This document shows, piece by piece, positions 16,117 to 19,279 of a DNA stretch of 19,279 nucleotides. Both the position numbers and the translations under genes were made by a program. Source of the DNA: Thoreauomyces humboldtii. Its lineage: Eukaryota; Chytridiomycota; Chytridiomycetes; Spizellomycetales; Powellomycetaceae. The stretch is from assembly GCA_027596035.1 (NCBI GenBank), contig JADGJA010000420.1, forward strand, positions 1-19,279. Reading direction: 5' to 3'. The notes beneath the pieces are model-generated. The model saw nothing but the letters and a program-made list of their open reading frames with translations. It made no database searches and had not been told where the DNA came from. The stretch's first letter is position 1, and each line of letters begins with the position of its first letter.

Positions 16117-19045
16117 ATGCTTGGTCTCGACGGCCTTCCAGCCGTTCGGCATGCTGTTGCGCAATTCAGCTCGCAGGGCAGTGCTCTACCGCCGAGTGGG
16201 GCGAGCACGGACGACTGGCCGGCCCACGTGCGTGTCGCCCTCGAGCCTCATCGACAAGGCTCTTCTGCTAACAAGATCACTGTGCTGGTGAGAGAACCGA
16301 CGGAAATCTCGATGTGCCTATACTTCCTTGATGAACCCATTGTTCACCGCCGTCCGTCGGCGCTAGGCGATTCTCCGCTCGACAGATTCACTGAAAAAAT
16401 GGGATCAGATCAAGAACGGGGTTCGCGTCTACATTTCTCAGAACTCGGGACCGTTCCTCATCATCGCTTTGAAGGATGGAACCCAGCGGGCGCTGGACTT
16501 GGATGAACAGACGTGCTCTGCCGTGTCTAGCAACGAGGAGCAACTGCTAGCTCATCTTTCCAGAGTTCAAAGGCACGCCTCTGCGTATTCCGGAGGCCGA
16601 GGGTTCGACAACTTTCTTAAGGTTCTGGTGGAGGTCCACAATCCATCACAACTGCAAAAGGTCGTCATCTTTTGCGCTGAGGAACCCATGAAACCCACGT
16701 ATACCCAGCACCTGAACGATGCGGGCGTCGCTGTTGTTGTCGTTACAGCTAGCGCGGCCGGACACCGCATGGACATCAACAAGATTGCTCGACCGAAGAT
16801 CGAGCTTGGCCTCTGCATGATCCTTCCGGAAGGACCCACGTCAGCGCATCACTTGAAAACCGACATCGATGTCGTTATCAAGGTAACCTTCGGTAACACG
16901 TCTTGGTGAAGGTACGCGATACAATTTCCTGATGTCAGTTTCTTTTCCTCTTTTCTCGATAGGTCAGAATCAACGATATACCCACGGGGAAAGAGCTGGC
17001 GTTCGTGGTCGACGAGTCTCCCTACTTCGAGGCCGGTTATAGCAACTGCACGGTCGGTGTCTCCCCGACCGACCGAAACCTGGAGTTAGCCGTCACGCTA
17101 GAGTGCAAGCTCAAGGATCAATACAGCGCAAGCAATCATGTCGCGTTGAAACGCCTTCCCCAGTCGCTCAAAGTTCGCGTGCTGAAACGAAGCACGTTTT
17201 CCAAGCCCAAACCGGTGCTGACCGATTTCGAATCCTTCGCCCTGCAACCTCGTTACTTCCTCGGCCACATGCTCCGGCCGGATCAACAGAAACTCAACAT
17301 CTTGATTTTAGGACAGAAGGGCGCGGGGAAAGTAAACTACCAATACCTCTTCGCTTGTATGCCCCAACCACGCGACTGACACGGACCCCCTTCAGTCTTC
17401 TTTCGTCAACAGTTCCTTCTTCCTTCTTGGAGCTGAGTACCAGTCCCTAGCCATGAACTCTGCGGAAGCGGACCACGTCACTCTGGGCGTTGCAGAGTTT
17501 GACGCTAGTCACAACGACGCACTTTCGGATGAACAACCATCCATGCCTTTCCGGTTCTTCGACACCCGGGGTGTTAGTGAACAGAACTTCGGCGGTGATG
17601 AGATCGCTCTCCTTACGGAAGGCGAAATGCCTCTTGGAGTGGACTGGGCGGTCATCGATCCCGCCGGGAACGGGGCGCGCGTGACTCGCGAGAGTGTGGT
17701 TCGTTACCGCAGAGCTGTGGGCCAAGTGCGACTCAACCACACTCCAGACGTCGTCTTGTTTCTACTTTCCCCGACCGTGCTGGACGACCAGCCGCAGATG
17801 CTCAAGTTCAAGCAAGTCCAGCGCGCTGCTGAGCGCTCCGGGCGTCAGGTCATCACCGCCATTACTCGAATGGACACTGCCTCCGACGAGCGAGAACGAG
17901 CCGATTACCTCGACAGCTGCACACGCTCGCTATCCATCGAAGTCGCATACCCCCTCATCAACTATACTTCAATTCATAGCCGTCGAACCTTCGAAGCCGA
18001 TGCCATGATCGCCGATCTTTGGATTGCTCTCTATAAAGCTGGAAAGGACTTTCGCACGCGCATGGACCTGACGACCCGGCAAGAGGCTGCGTCTGACGAA
18101 GGCAGCACACCGACGCGTTTGTATGCTAGCCCGCCCGCCTCGCTAAGCGGAGGGCGTCCGCGGATGAGCTTCGATAGCTACGCGCCAGAGCTACCCGCAG
18201 CCTCGTTCCTGCCATCGACTCGAAGTTCGGCCAATCTGGTCGAGACTCTCACCGATAGCTCTACGGGGAGCCTTATCCTTGTCCGGGAGCGCACCACATC
18301 CGCGTCATCTGCAGTACGCAACCATCCGCGATACGGTCGGCAGGCACATGGCGGGCCCTCCCATTCGACAAATTCATCGGGCTTGGCAACCCCTGCCGCA
18401 ACACCGCCCCCAAGCTCCACGGTCGGCGAAGGCTCTCGTGAAGACTGGCTACTCCGCGAAGGATCTCGGCCCAACGACTCTCCTCACGCCGAAAATCGAT
18501 ATAGCGAGGGTGGCCTTCTGCCGTCCTATACATCTGTCATCCGGTCGGGCCTGTCCCGCGATGACACCGCTGCGACCGGCTCCTCTCAACAACCTGTTCA
18601 CGCTTTTTCCCCACCGGAGTCACCCAGTTCCCACGGCGACCCGCAGGCCGGTGACATCGTCCCCGTCATCAGACAGCGCTCATCGAGTCACTCCCAGAGC
18701 ACTCCTGCTGCCCCTCCTCTCATCACCGCCACCTCGGCCACCGTCCCCAGGGACGGTGCGGATCCATCCTTCTCCTCCGCCTCCTCCCTCCCGACTCCGC
18801 CTCCCCGTCAGCCCACGGCGCCCGAGATCCTCACGGAAGACCAGTTCTTCGACCGAGCGCTCCAGGTCTCGTGGAAGGCCAAGGAGCTCAGGGTCCAGCA
18901 GCACGTCGACTGGAGCAAGGTGCACAGTCACACCCGAGGCGGGATACAGTATCAGCAGGCGTTCCTGAGGGCCTACGACGCCCACAGGGACGACGTGGAC
19001 GTCTTTCTGGACGCGCTGAGGTTGGCGACGGAGCACATGGTGTGA
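16117..19045 (+). CDS. Large P-loop GTPase (IFI44/dynamin-like G domain) with vWA-like N-region
   Basis: Four exons: 16117-16287, 16367-16882, 16963-17331 and 17396-19045, giving 901 aa. The introns (79, 80 and 64 bp) are GT-AG and all in phase 0. G1 is GQKGAGK-SS at 346-354, with the last intron falling exactly between Lys352 and Ser353. G3 is DTRG (408-411), after the RFF strand. G4 is TRMD (509-512), with Arg for the usual Lys of TKxD. This set fits GTPases of the IFI44/septin-dynamin type; membership is inferred by eye. Upstream, residues about 58-230 form an alpha/beta region (FLIIALKDG, VVIFCAEEP, VAVVVVTAS) that looks vWA-like. Residues 230-345 look like a beta-sandwich linker. Residues about 575-840 are Ser/Pro/Thr-rich and disordered. 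The last 55 residues (from ILTEDQFFDRAL) are helical and conserved-looking. No signal peptide or membrane segment. The start at 16117 is chosen because the open frame further upstream is low-complexity. Confidence 0.8.
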
Positions 19046-19279
19046 GATGTGTTTTTCTTTTTGTTCCTCTTGAAGGGATCGACAATGCGTATTGCGTACC
19101 TTTGGAGCGATGTCGGACATGCCGATTCGGCTTGGATGTATGTAGATTGCTCTTTTTTCAGCGGTCTTGGATCCAAGAGCCTCATCGAATCCCATCATCG
19201 CCCTCCCATATACGTGACCGAACATTGCCGTTCGTGTGATTTGTGTAGAAGAATGGTAAACGAGCAGGAAGGACAAGGC
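19046..19279. other. 3' flank of the GTPase gene
   Basis: Begins with a T-rich stretch (TTTTTCTTTTTG) just after the stop codon, consistent with a 3' UTR. No further gene is visible before the window ends. Confidence 0.45.

Noticed and set aside
15663..16208. 181-codon minus-strand frame in the divergent promoter
   Set aside because: It follows the CA repeat (THTHTH), has no motif and overlaps the GTPase first exon. Frames are open on both strands because of base composition.
1..19279. tRNA, rRNA, CRISPR arrays or complete transposons
   Set aside because: No T-loop or cloverleaf pattern, rRNA-like segment, regularly spaced short repeats, or transposase/reverse transcriptase motif was seen by eye.

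Overview
This window looks like nuclear DNA of a filamentous basidiomycete. Most genes are split by short GT-AG introns of about 53-80 bp. Many introns carry a CTGAC/CTNAY-type branch site 10-30 nt before the AG. Gene spacing is a few hundred bp, and the products include fungal-type single-pass wall or receptor-like proteins. The genus cannot be read from the sequence. Exon models were assembled by eye from splice consensus and reading phase, without transcript data.

Layout, left to right. (1) 373-1290, minus: intact three-exon short-chain dehydrogenase/reductase. (2) 1912-3534, minus: two-exon 516-aa protein of unknown function with a Cys/His core and a Ser/Arg-rich tail that repeats an RPxPxRHxS motif three times. 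(3) 4035-4586, minus: small Cys-containing PAN/apple-like protein whose 5' end is unclear. (4) 5396-7239, minus: five-exon polytopic membrane protein of about 531 aa. (5) 7563 to about 10100, plus: a decayed block holding a Ser/Thr-rich secreted wall-type protein gene broken by several frameshifts and a stop, then a second SDR broken by three frameshifts. Between them lies a gene-poor stretch with a hairpin and two 36-bp direct repeats with TATA-like cores. (6) 10775-11278, plus: intronless VOC/glyoxalase-fold protein. (7) 11279-12850: long non-genic stretch with a purine-rich tract. (8) 12851-14011, plus: signal peptide, Cys-containing ectodomain, Ser/Thr stalk, one membrane segment and a diverged SH3-like cytosolic tail. 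(9) 14160-15581, minus: 406-aa coiled-coil protein with a C-terminal vWA-like alpha/beta domain. (10) 16117-19045, plus: 901-aa large GTPase with a P-loop, DTRG and TRMD motifs, a long disordered tail and a conserved-looking C-terminal helix.

Genes 9 and 10 are head to head across about 535 bp and both appear to carry vWA-like segments. This is the best candidate in the window for an undescribed two-component module: a membrane-remodelling or immune-type GTPase with a coiled-coil partner. The other genes do not form an obvious pathway or biosynthetic cluster. The decay of two adjacent genes, against intact frames on both sides, points to local relaxed selection rather than generally poor sequence.
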